This document shows, piece by piece, positions 41,325 to 51,492 of a DNA stretch of 64,000 nucleotides. Both the position numbers and the translations under genes were made by a program. The stretch is from Lepus europaeus (taxonomy: Eukaryota; Chordata; Mammalia; Lagomorpha; Leporidae): positions 51,794,716 to 51,858,715 of the forward strand of contig NC_084833.1 in assembly GCF_033115175.1 (NCBI RefSeq), in the 5' to 3' direction. Below the pieces are notes generated by a model. That model saw only the letters and a list, made by a program, of their open reading frames with translations. It was not told the origin of the DNA and searched no databases. Positions within the stretch are counted from its first letter, which is position 1, and every line of letters starts with the position of its first letter.

Positions 41325-42190
41325 ACCAACTTTATAACCTCTGTGACCAGATTTTTAGTTGCACAATTAGCAGATGTCCTGTCTTGTTGGTGTAAATGTA
41401 ACCAGAAAGCAAATAGTAGCTCAAGGAGCTCTAACTTGGAATATGTGCGATGAGGCACTTTTACACTAGAGCTGAGCTTTCAGCTGTGCTGCTCTCTTGA
41501 GCATGTGATTCATGAAAATTCTATTTGAAATATTCTGCGGCCAGAATCAGAAATATTTCAGTGCTTTGGGTCAGGGGCCACTTCATGTTTGAAGCCACAC
41601 AACCATATTTTGTAACCTCTGGACTCCAAGGTCTTATGTTAGTGGTACCAAGAAGACGAGAAGCATAATCCAGTCTATTGGCATGCGCTCAGAAGAGGCC
41701 TGGTTATCAAAACCAACTTGGTCACTCTGCTTCCTGGCTCCTCATGCAATCCTTTGTCTACATGTGCTCAGCCATTGCTGTCCTCTGGCCTCACCGGATG
41801 GCTGAACCAGTGGGGCCGCCTGATCTTGAACCATGAGTCGAAACAAGCCTCTCAGGTATTGTTACAGGGATGAAAAGCTGATGAATGTAGACTGCAAGTA
41901 GCATCAGAGAAGCCAGTGTATCACATCTAACCTTGACTTTCTAAACTCAGGATTCAGAATTTCTAAGCAGTAACATTTTTGGCCTTGCATAAATTAAATC
42001 TGCAAACAGTTTGAAAATTTAGTTGACAATAGAGCTACACTTGTAGCCTGGGAAATGAAGTCCCAGAAGTGTTGTCCAGAAAGGCATTGCAAGTGACATT
42101 AGCACAAATTGTCACCCTTAAACACCCACTGTGAGAACTGACAAGCCTCTGTATTCCAGGACTGGATTTTTTTCTTATCGTTTGAAATGG
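41325..42190. other. Short spacer between the convergent BTBD10 and BMAL1 3' ends
   Basis: About 0.9 kb separates the two predicted cleavage sites. No CSINE, LINE or open frame of note is seen. Sequence complexity is ordinary and base composition is intermediate. It may contain longer 3' UTR forms of either gene, because weak antisense signals exist (TTTATT at 41204-41209 reads AATAAA on the - strand). Confidence 0.7.
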
Positions 42191-42217
42191 AGCAGGATAT
42201 ATAGAACAAGGGAAACA

Positions 42218-42223
42218 TTTATT
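42218..42223 (-). terminator. BMAL1: BMAL1 polyadenylation signal AATAAA (minus strand)
   Basis: TTTATT on the + strand reads AATAAA on the BMAL1 strand, about 485 bases after the BMAL1 stop. It is followed on the - strand by TGTTTCCC and then TTGTTCTATATAT, a plausible downstream element. The cleavage site is expected near 42190-42207. Confidence 0.75.
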
Positions 42224-42348
42224 AAAAATATTTAACTGTCTAATACATTATACTTTAACCCATATTTATAGTAAAGGATTCTTACAAGGAAGAATAAACA
42301 GCTTTATGATACAATTAGTATAAGAAATATCCACATGGGGGACTTTTT

Positions 42349-42356
42349 TGTAGTGT
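42349..42356 (-). promoter_or_regulatory. BMAL1: Candidate miR-142-3p site 2 in BMAL1 3' UTR
   Basis: Second ACACTACA on the - strand, at about nucleotides 352-359 of the 3' UTR, again an 8-mer match. Its position well inside the UTR makes it the more conventional site. Confidence 0.6.
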
Positions 42357-42699
42357 AAAAACACCATACATCTGAAATGACCATTTGCATATAAAAGCTA
42401 CCAATGATGCTTCTGTGCACAATGATTAAAAAATTCAACACAAACAGAATCCAAAATATACAATTAATGCAAGCTATCCACAGCTAGCCCAATAATCAAT
42501 GATGAGGAAACACTGGAGCAGGCTTAGTTCCACTTTGTCTGTAGTTACACATAGTAAGATTGACTTGTATCAATGGCTCTGAGATGGCTTTTATGAAGTC
42601 AGCACATAAAAGCTGTTCTCTCCTTATCCAGTAAGCTTCACAGACTGTAAAACTCCACCAGTAATGCACTTTGATACTGTAGCTGTTGCCAAAGCAACA

Positions 42700-42707
42700 T
42701 GTAGTGT
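42700..42707 (-). promoter_or_regulatory. BMAL1: Candidate miR-142-3p site 1 in BMAL1 3' UTR
   Basis: The - strand reads ACACTACA directly after the TAA stop. That is complementary to miR-142-3p seed positions 2-8, with the A opposite position 1. Pairing can continue through positions 9-10 into the two As of the stop codon. Sites this close to a stop are usually thought less accessible because of terminating ribosomes. Confidence 0.6.
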
Positions 42708-43419
<712 letters not shown>

Positions 43420-43522
43420 CAAGAATAGAAGAACTATCAGAATATGGATAACCTGGGTTCTCCTGAGCCTGACCTGGTAATAGGCCACTGGAAGGAATGT
43501 CTGGAGTCCCTCCATTTAAAAT
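43420..43522 (-). CDS. BMAL1: BMAL1 coding exon: linker before the transactivation domain
   Basis: 103-base exon covering about residues 540-573: ILNGGTPDIPSSGLLPGQ, then AQENPGYPYSDSSSIL plus the first base of Gly574. It is proline- and serine-rich and probably disordered, joining the PAC region to the C-terminal activation domain. The - strand acceptor is TTGTAG and the donor is CTTG|gtaagt. It starts on a codon boundary right after the Lys-Lys pair that ends the upstream exon. One Pro (LLPGQ) differs from the recalled human Ser. Confidence 0.97.
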
Positions 43523-43596
43523 CTACAATGAAAAGGGGGAAAATATGAAGTTTTACATTCATTCTTTCACACCACACACTCTTTCAAATAAATAAA

Positions 43597-43884
43597 AAGT
43601 GACAGGAGAGAGAGAGAGAAATATCTTCCATCCACTGGTTCACTCCCTAAATGCCTACAACAGCCAAATCTGGGTCTCGCCAAAGCCAAGAATTCCACCC
43701 AGACCTCCCATGTCGGGGGAAAGGAGTCCAAGCAATTGGGCCATCTGCTGCCTTCCCAGGTGCATTAGCAGGAAGCTGGACTGGAGGCAGAGAAATCAGG
43801 ACTTGAACTGGGACTCCAATATGGGATGCTAGTGTCTGGCATTGCATTCAGCAGCTTCACCTGCTACATCACACCACCAGCCCC
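43597..43884 (-). repeat. CSINE, antisense to + and in BMAL1 orientation
   Basis: AAGTGACAGGAGAGAGAGAG, CCATCCACTGGTTCACTCC, body, end CACCACCAGCCCC. The preceding TCTTTCAAATAAATAAAAAG resembles a sense CSINE tail, so a second reversed fragment may abut it. Confidence 0.8.
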
Positions 43885-44559
43885 AGAAGTTTTCCACTCT
43901 TAAATGAAACTTTGAATCAATATCACGTGCAGTATCACCAAGAAAATGAAGTATATTGGAAAGAGGAAGTTGGGGGAGCTTCAAATGGCTTCAGTGTCCT
44001 ATTGGATGATTTTAAACAAGGAACTTTTAGGAATAGTCACAATAAAATGAAAATCTCTCCCTCCAGACTACTCTCTGCATTTGATTCAGGTAAAGTCACA
44101 GCTGAATAAACCCCTAGAGAATTCAACCACCTGGGATCATGTTCACATATTTCATGAAGTTCAGTGAGCCAGCTGGGCAGTACCTCTGGTAAGGGAATAA
44201 GACATCTTAAACATAGCAACAGATGTTACTGAAGAATAATCAGTTTGGAGTCACAAATGAACAACACAACACCTAAAGTAAATCTTTGAGCAACAGGTAT
44301 ACTGCAAGTGCCAACATCAGTCATTTCTGGTTTAAGTTCTTAAGCAAGGCCACTGAAGAGTATCACTGCTGCACCTCAAAGGAATGCTGTCTCAGAATCC
44401 CACCCTACCCCACAAGGTTCCTTTCTCTGCCTGAGTCTCGCAGAAGAGCATTCTTCCAGAAGTATTTGGATAGCGGTAAGGAAACAGTTCGGTGCTGGAT
44501 TGCAGAAGCAGTGATTTCAGGCCTTGCCAGTAGGTGGCGTTACAACTTTTCTATCTCCA

Positions 44560-45625
44560 CAGTTCAACTTTTTGATCTAGGGATCCCTTTACATTCTTAA
44601 AATGTATTCAGAATCCCACAGAAGTTTATGTAGGTTGTGTGTCAATTTTTACCATAGTTGACATTAAAACCAAGAGATTTTTGAAACACAATAAGCCCAT
44701 TCATTACATATTAACACTGGATAATGAATAGCATTTTAATAAAGAACTAAGTTTTCCTAAACAATAACAAAACATTAGTGAAAGGACTGTTACAAATTTT
44801 ACATTTTTACAAGTCTAACTTTAGGGTTAACTAAACTAGAGTCTCCTGTTTCTACATTCAGTCTGTATAGAGAGAACTTGACACATGGAAGTTTCTTAAA
44901 GATTAGTTGCAGTATGGAATCTGCAACCTAATAATGAATTCTCTGTACTCTGTTCAAGGGTTTTGGTGTAGCTTGGCATTTTGGATGTACTTTTTTTTTT
45001 AATCCTTGGATGATTCTGGAAGATCTTGCATTGGTCATTTAGAGACCACTGAGTTATGCATTCACTGATTTATATCTATCTTTCAGATGTTGATACATTA
45101 CATAACTCAGTAGCAACACATTGCCAGTGTTCGTACCACCTATCTCATCAGAAATATCTTTTGAGTTTTGAGAAGCTGTCAAGCTCCAAGTCAGATACAG
45201 GTTTTCTAAAAATTCCAATATTTACTTGAAAGCTCATATTTTATCATTGGCAACAAATGTTATCAGCTGTTTTCCTTTAAGGGACAGGTTTACTGCATCC
45301 ATTAAAAGAAAAAAAAAGAAATGCTTGCTAACTACTCTGAATAGCCACAGTTCACCATGGTAGAAATGCTATCCTATAAACAGACAGTAGGTAGTTGAGC
45401 CACTGTCATACTCTAGTATGCACAACAAGCACTTGCAAGACTCTTAGTGCTTTATTAATGTCATTCTTAAATGAAACTGGCTTTTAAAGTATTTTTATTG
45501 TGAGTCTGTGGTGAAGAATACAATGACTGGTAGTACAGTTTGGCACCACTGCCCTCATTTTTGCAAATACGCCAGTAGTCTTACCCAACATTGCTTCTGC
45601 ACTGTTGATGTATACAATACAATGC
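44560..45625 (-). pseudogene. Fossil hAT-superfamily transposase fragment
   Basis: On the - strand from about 45620 downward one frame reads INSAEAMLGKTTGVFAKM, then RAVVPNCTTSHCILHHRL. That pattern (start of a DGA..MxG box, then AVxPNCTxSHCILHR) is typical of the catalytic region of hAT transposases related to ZBED5/GTF2IRD2-type genes (Zaphod/Charlie-like). Further down come LHTEVRW-like remnants (VVHTRV), then LSLKGKQLITFVANDKI, which matches the LxLQGKxxxxFxxxDKIxAF motif near the C-terminal dimerisation region. Stop codons and frame changes interrupt it, so it cannot encode an active enzyme. The sequence down to about 44560 resembles the non-coding tail of such elements. No terminal inverted repeats were identified. 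It lies inside a BMAL1 intron, in the gene's orientation. Confidence 0.72.
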
Positions 45626-46244
45626 CAAAAAAATTTAATGCTTTGGCATTATTATGAAATTAGCTTTGATCTTGCAGACCCATGAAATGGTCTTGAGGTA
45701 CACTCTCCATCCCCTTGGTGAACTGGCCTTAGTGCCTCTGGATGTCCTAGGACCTGCGGAGGCCAACTGAACCTCCTCTTTTTTAGCTTGATCCTGACTG
45801 AAACAACTCCCGGCTAACTGGTTCATTTCTGGACCTGCCAAATTATACAAAATAAAAAAATAAATTAACAAATGCCTCAAAAATACTTGGGGCTTTATGA
45901 TACAGAGAACATCTTTTTTATTGTTGGCAGTTGTTGATGTGAAAAGAATGAGAATTCTGTCTTGAGACCTGGATTGTAGTTTTGAGGCCCTGCTTATTAA
46001 ATGCTGGGGAACCTGAATTGCAAAAGTTGTGAGAAGAAATGAGACTGCATAAAAGCTCTCAGAGTGATATTTAAGCATCCACTGCAACAGTAACCTTTTA
46101 AAATCAAAGCTGAGATGCAGAGACAGGCTACCCCAACAAGACGATGGATCCAACATGGAGAAAGGACCTAGGGTATATAACAGCACAGCCAACAAGCAGT
46201 GGGTAGGATACCAGGCCCACCTTAATCTAGTGCCGTTTTCTGAA

Positions 46245-46435
46245 TCATTACCAAGGGCCAGGCACTTGCACTACACTGTTTCGTAATAAACGACTTCTAC
46301 AAGGATGCTGATGGCCCTAACCAGTATCAGCCCCAATAGAAAGAAGACTGGGACTTAGAAGTTATACAAGGCCACATAACTAGCAAAGCCAGGCTTCAAA
46401 CCCAGGTCTGTCTGAATTTGATTGTGTTCTTTCAA
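46245..46435 (-). repeat. MIR-like fragment
   Basis: CATTACCAAGGGCCAGGC, CACTACACTGTTTCGTAATA, then AGGCCACATAACTAGCAAAG and CTTCAAACCCAGGTCTGTC, the reversed MIR ends in order. Confidence 0.65.
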
Positions 46436-47369
46436 CTTTGTGGGGGGAACCAAATCCTTTTCAATTATAAACACCTGTAGAAGATTCACAGAAAGTAGAG
46501 GTAAAACTGCCCTGGTAGAAGCAGAAGTCTTGCCCTTCCCCCCAAAACTCATCTCACCTGGTAACACGGTAGCTCCTGGTAACCTGCTCCTCGGAGGAGT
46601 CCAGTTTTGAATACCCTGCCATGGCTTTATATATACTTTGTACCCTAGGAGCCCTCCCATGTAAATCCTAGTATTCTCCCCTACCCTGTGCCCTCAAGTG
46701 TTTGCGGAAATAGGATAAGATGTCCTAAGGTGCTAGCCCTTGGGCTGCCCTAACCTATATTGACTTGGACACTAGAAATAGATTTATGGCTCTCAATTAA
46801 CATGGACCTAGGCTTGCAAATTCTCTGACAAAGGTGAAAGGTGAGTGGTTTCTAACCTTATTTACAGTGCATACTTCTAGCCAGCTCTTTGTGAGGGCTG
46901 GTGGCCAATGCTGTCACATCATGAGGAACCCAAGCAGTAGACCCCAAGTATTCTGCAGCTGGAAAACATGGCTAGAATTCCAAAGTACACAGCTGTGCCA
47001 CTGCTGTGTTTAGCTCCTCACCAGGCATATTTTCTCCCTTGAAAACTCCGAGAGTCAGACGCTTCCCTACGTGAGGCACTCTAATCCTACCCTCGTAGGA
47101 ACTCTAGAATTGCTCCCTCAGCCAATGGACTGCAGAATTCCTTAGAATGTCTTTTCTGCCTCTCCTCATTCACATGGACTCAGTCCTCTGAGGATGTGAG
47201 CAGGCCCAGGCCTCCCTGGCTCCACCACTGTTACTTTGTACCCACCTTTGGAGATGCATTCACTTCTAGGACAAAAGCCACTTGTGTCAGTAACGACTAA
47301 ATCTCTACCCTGCTCCCTACCTGTGAGCGTCTGGGCTCGAGGCTGCCTGGCCTGAGTCCTGGGCCTTAC

Positions 47370-47463
47370 CTTCTTGCCTCCTGGAGAGGAGGCATCAGGG
47401 GGAGGTGTACTTGTGATGTTCAGCGGGCTGGAGCCACAGCTGGAAGGTGATGACCCTCTTATC
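47370..47463 (-). CDS. BMAL1: BMAL1 coding exon with the CLOCK-acetylated lysine region
   Basis: 94-base exon covering about residues 509-539: IRGSSPSSCGSSPLNITS, then TPPPDASSPGGKK. It is a serine/proline-rich disordered linker. The Lys-Lys pair at its end includes the residue reported as the CLOCK acetylation target (K537/K538 depending on isoform numbering), so that regulatory lysine is conserved. The - strand acceptor is CCGGCAG at 47464-47470 and the donor is AAG|gtaagg. The first G completes Arg508 (AG|G) across an intron whose donor is GC rather than GT. Confidence 0.97.
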
Positions 47464-48740
47464 CTGCCGGAGAGAGAAGAGTTAGTGATACTAACCTTAT
47501 TTCGGTGCAGTGTGTGTGTGTTGTTAAGGAGTAAGGGTAAGGGGAGAATGAAGATCTAGATTAGGAGTGGGCAGGTGTTTCGGTAGGGCCAGGTAGTACC
47601 TATTTGAGGCCCTGTCGGCCCTAAGGTCTCTGTCACTGCTGCTCTGCCTGCATGAGCACAGCGATGCTTCGGGAAAGCTTATTTACAGACACGGGATGCG
47701 TTCTGCAGGCACCTGTAGCAGGCGTTTCACTGACAAAGCCCTTGGGTTGGAGTCTAGATTCAGGCTCCTGAATTTAGAGTGAGTAGCAGTTGTATTTCCT
47801 CACAGATTCAGATGAATGGAGACCTTAGAAGCTCAAACTTCATCTTTGATATGATGAGCTGGAACCCACAGCAAATGATCTCTCCTCCCTATGAACAGTA
47901 ACACTAGCTAAACGGAGTGGGAACAGGCCAGGGGGGCACAGCCACACCCACAAAGTAGCAGTGCTGGTGGTCACAGCCGTAGAATTAGCAGTAGTGAAAT
48001 AGCAGCCTTCTAGGGCAGCTGATGGAAAACGGGACCAGGCCTTCCCCAGCCAGCGTGGCAGCTCGCAGGCTCAGCCTGTAAATCCACATGAACTCTCAGG
48101 CTGACGTGGGGTCCGCCACGCGACCATCGGACTCGGCTCCTGCATGGACTGACGCGGCGCTGGGGCCATCTGGGGAGCACTCCACTGCGCACCGGTCTTT
48201 TGGCTCTTGGCCTGTACTGCTAGCTGTCTAGATTTGTAGGTTTTCCCTGTCCTCGACTATAAACTCCTCAAAACCAGCATAGAATTATATACCGTGTCCT
48301 CCCTGCATACCTGTGCACTACTCATTGCTTCCTAAAAAGCTGCTCAGTTTCTCCTGTCTGTACCTCCTTACATCTGCACAAGCACGGCTTCCCAGGTTCC
48401 CCAGCATAGGATTTCCATCATTCCTTCTTTCAACGTTTAGCTCTTAGATCGGTGATTTCTCTGCTGACAGCATCATCGAGGGCTCATTCCTGGGTTATCA
48501 GTCACGCCCGCCCTCTCCCAGTGCAACCTCCACATGCCCAACACATTCTGGGCCCTCGCTCGGCACCCTGCAATGAAGGGGCTCTTAGCATTTTCATCTG
48601 CTCACTATCATTTCTTAGGGTTCTTCATCTCCCATCACAGCTCTGTGGCTGTTTCCTGGACAGAGCCCACTCGGATGGCCTGTTTCTTGACCCTGAAGGT
48701 GCCACTCCCAGCCTACGCAAGAGCATGCCTGCCGTCAGGG

Positions 48741-49082
48741 CCGGCACCGGGCGCAGCAGTGTAAGCTGCTGCTTGAGAAACAGCATCCCACACTGAAGGG
48801 CCGCTCCGGATCCCGGCTGCTCGGCTTCTGATCCAGCTCCCTGCCAACGCACCTGGGAAAGCAGCGGAAGTGGCCCACATACTTGGGCCACTGCACATCC
48901 GTGGGAGACCTGGATGGAGTTTCTGGCTCCTGGTTTCAGCCTGGCCTAAGCCAGGACATTGAGGTCATTTCGGGAGTGAACCAGCAGGTGGAAGACCCGT
49001 CTCTCCCCTCGCATCCCCACCCCCAGCCTCTCTCTCTGTCACTCTGCCTTTCAAATAAATACATCTTAAAAATTATTTTTAA
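48741..49082 (+). repeat. CSINE, antisense to BMAL1
   Basis: GGGCCGGCACCGGGCGCAGC head, CATCCCACACTGAAGGGCC, GGGAGTGAACCAGCAGGTGG, tail TTTCAAATAAATACATC. Confidence 0.9.
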
Positions 49083-50183
49083 AAAACCTATGCCTGCCTT
49101 TTTTTCGAGGGAACACCTTTGTCATTGCAAACCTGGCCTAAGGCCCTGCGTTGCTTGCTTCAGCCCCCACACTCCCCTCCTTTTCCTGTTAATATAAAGA
49201 TTGAGATCCTGAGATCAAGGGCTCTGAGACTGTTCTCGGATGGCCTCACACAAAACACAGGGCTTCATGTGGCCCTCAGCCCTGTTGTACTGCACACGAC
49301 CTGCGTGTCTCCTCCTGGAGGTGGGAGCAGAACTGCTACATACGGGGCAGGAGCCCCTGGCCCCCAGGAAACAGGCTAGCCTCCGCTTTGGAGAGAATTC
49401 ATGCAGTACAGCAAGGCACATTCATCATTTGCCCCCTTTTTCTATGATTACGTTCCTTTCAGGCTGCATCTCTAACTATCTGGTTACCACGCTCTCCATT
49501 CCCCCAGATTCAGATGGATTTATAATAACTGCTTCCGCCTACTGACTGCTTTTAAAGACTTGGATTTAATTATCAGTTTTGGAGCACTCACTGTCAGTGT
49601 TCCTGGAACTTGCCTGAGTTCTCTGCACTCCTTGGGAGACAGAGACCAAGAGGACAAAATGAGCTTCCTAAAACAGGACCCGGGAGAGGCAGGCCCAGGA
49701 CTCAGCTGCGGGGCGGGGGCAGGGCGCAGCTTCGGTCTCCGCTCTCACAATGGAAGGAAGTCTGAGAGAGCTGCCTCTCATGCTGGCTCATCTCCTCGGT
49801 CTCTGCCACTGACCCTAGGCAGCCTCTCGATCAGAAGCAGCGACTGCCCACTCCACTCCTGTAGTCCCGTCCTCAAGGGAAGCCCCGAGTCAGACACAAA
49901 GCCTCCCCACGAACCCCCTTTTGCTTCGGTCTATCTCATGTAGCTTCTTTATTTAAGGCAGCCTCACTACTGACACTTTGGACCGACGGGTTCTGGGCTG
50001 TGGTCCCATGTGCCATGGGGCGCTCAGCAAACGGCCCCCTGTGCTCTATCCCCTGGAGAGTGAGCAGCAGCCTTCCACCCAGCTGTGACAACCCGGACGT
50101 TGCGGACACTGCAGAACACACCCCCGCCAAACTGGCCCGCTGGACAGCTGCTGCTGTCAGAAAGCAGCTACGAAGTGTTACTT

Positions 50184-50185
50184 GC
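50184..50185 (-). promoter_or_regulatory. BMAL1: Non-canonical GC splice donor (GC-AG intron)
   Basis: The exon ends CACAG and the intron starts gcaagtaa on the - strand. Apart from the C at +2, the match to the donor consensus AG|GCAAGT is full, as is typical of functional U2-type GC donors. The alternative GT sites nearby would break the reading frame between Arg508 and Ile509. Confidence 0.9.
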
Positions 50186-50294
50186 CTGTGGATTTCCATG
50201 ATTTCCTCGGCAATCATTCGACCTATTTTTCCTGCCCCAGCCCGGGTTCCCCCTGGAATCCCGGGAACAGTGGGGTGGGTCCGTTTTGGGCCAC
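50186..50294 (-). CDS. BMAL1: BMAL1 coding exon: glycine-rich linker and MIAEEIMEIH helix
   Basis: 109-base exon covering about residues 473-507: GPKRTHPTVPGIPGGTRA, then GAGKIGRMIAEEIMEIH plus two bases of Arg508. The first part is a basic, Gly/Pro-rich linker after the PAC domain, and the second is an amphipathic helix. The - strand acceptor is GTTGTAG at 50295-50301 and the donor is the GC site described separately. A longer open frame runs on into the intron to 49936, but it is not supported by the protein. Confidence 0.97.
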
Positions 50295-51492
50295 CTACAA
50301 CAAAGGAATCAGAGTGGGAAAGGGGAAAGCTGAGGAAGAAATACCACGACGTGTTACAACCAGTTCACCATCAGGGCTATGCCGTGAGATGTGACCACCA
50401 CAGCTCACCAGAAAAAGGCATTCCAACAGGAAGGGTCACGCTTCCTCCCAGGACCAGAGGCCCCGGTTAGGGCGGGAAGCAGCCGATTCCTTTGGCGCAG
50501 TGCTATGCGCCAGGATGAGAGAGATGCACGGGGGTCCCTACCCTCGGGGAGCCAGGCAAGATGAAGGATGGCTGCAGCCACGGTGTGATAAGGCTACCAG
50601 GCAAGCATGCAGCAGGGCCCGGGGCAGCTTTCTGCAAGAGGTTCACTGGGCCGAATCTTAGAGACGAGGATGAGCGAGCTTGGCAGAGCGATGAGCAGGT
50701 GCAGGAAGCATTCCAGGCGCAGCGGCCAACATGCACATGAGCGCCGAGACAGGGCGGAACTTGGGACGCTAACGCAAGGAGTTTAGGAGTGGTGATAGGA
50801 CATTAGACATCAGACTGGAGTGTCCAGTACCCATCAGATCACGAGGGCGCTGGATGCCACACCAGCATATTTTAGACTATCCACAAGGGGGAAAGGATTA
50901 GCATGGGTCTTAACCCAGAGGATGCACTGAGTGAGATCTGGGTTATTAGAAAGCTCACGGCTCGGAGAATGAACTACTGTCATCCATGAGTTAACGAGGA
51001 GGATGCCCCCGGAAGAATGCGTTGCTAAGTGATTCCATTGCTGGGCAAACATCACAGAGGAACTCACACAAACCGAGACAGTACAGCCTACAGCACGCCG
51101 AGGCAACAAGGTACAGCTGTTACTGTACTGAACGCCGCGGGCCAGTGGCCCGAGCCCTGGAGGGAGGAGCCCGCTGGGTGTGGCACACACTGCCCATAGC
51201 GACAGTCACCAACCGCACTCCACGTCACAGCCACTGGGCAGCTCGGGAGCAAAGCACACGAAGAGCAAGGGAGTTGCTCTTTCAAGGGTCTCCGGGGTCC
51301 AGGCAGCCTCCGGAAGCGCAACAGAGAGTTCTCAGCGTTCCAGGCTCAGCAGACAGACGACAGTGTCCCATCAGCACAGCGCCCCCTCAAAGGCGCCCCT
51401 GGGGCACAGCGCACGAGGACAGCGAGCCTGCGCCCTGGCAGCCCCAAGCAGCATCTCCTGGGCGAGCCCCGGCGCCCCGGCAGTACAGTTAC
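50295..51492 (-). other. BMAL1: BMAL1 intron between exons at 51493 and 50294
   Basis: About 1.2 kb, GC-rich and free of CSINEs. Part of it (about 50500-50760) has an L2-like look that I cannot confirm. The part next to the upstream exon (51370-51492) is CpG-dense. Confidence 0.85.

Larger units (their letters stand above)
42195..42707 (-). other. BMAL1: BMAL1 3' UTR
   Basis: Repeat-free sequence from just after the TAA stop to the predicted cleavage zone, about 510 bases. It contains two 8-mer matches to the miR-142-3p seed (42700-42707 and 42349-42356). A 7-mer match to the miR-494 seed sits next to the poly(A) signal (42212-42218). Both microRNAs have been reported to act on Bmal1 in other mammals. 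The sense AATAAA at 42293-42298 is on the opposite strand and would only matter for a very long BTBD10 transcript. Confidence 0.78.
43523..47369 (-). other. BMAL1: BMAL1 intron between exons at 47370 and 43522
   Basis: About 3.8 kb. It holds a CSINE (43597-43884), a decayed hAT transposase (about 44560-45625) and a MIR-like block (46245-46435). A 186-codon open frame on the - strand (45635-46195) has no recognisable similarity. The sequence 46440-47369 is unique and begins to rise in GC. Confidence 0.87.
47464..50185 (-). other. BMAL1: BMAL1 GC-AG intron between exons at 50186 and 47463
   Basis: About 2.7 kb, with donor gcaagt on the - strand (GC at 50185-50184) and acceptor ccggcag. It holds one CSINE (48741-49082). 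47471-48740 and 49083-50183 look like GC-moderate unique sequence. Several open frames of 90-160 codons here reflect low stop-codon density, not genes. Confidence 0.88.

Noticed and set aside
42293..42298. AATAAA on the + strand as an alternative BTBD10 poly(A) signal
   Set aside because: It lies inside the BMAL1 3' UTR, about 1 kb past a good BTBD10 signal, so it would need extensive read-through. Noted only as a possibility.
45635..46195. 186-codon open frame on the - strand in a BMAL1 intron
   Set aside because: No similarity to a known protein family or to the neighbouring hAT transposase, and no splice sites that would join it to BMAL1. Part of it overlaps ordinary intron sequence. Probably a chance frame.
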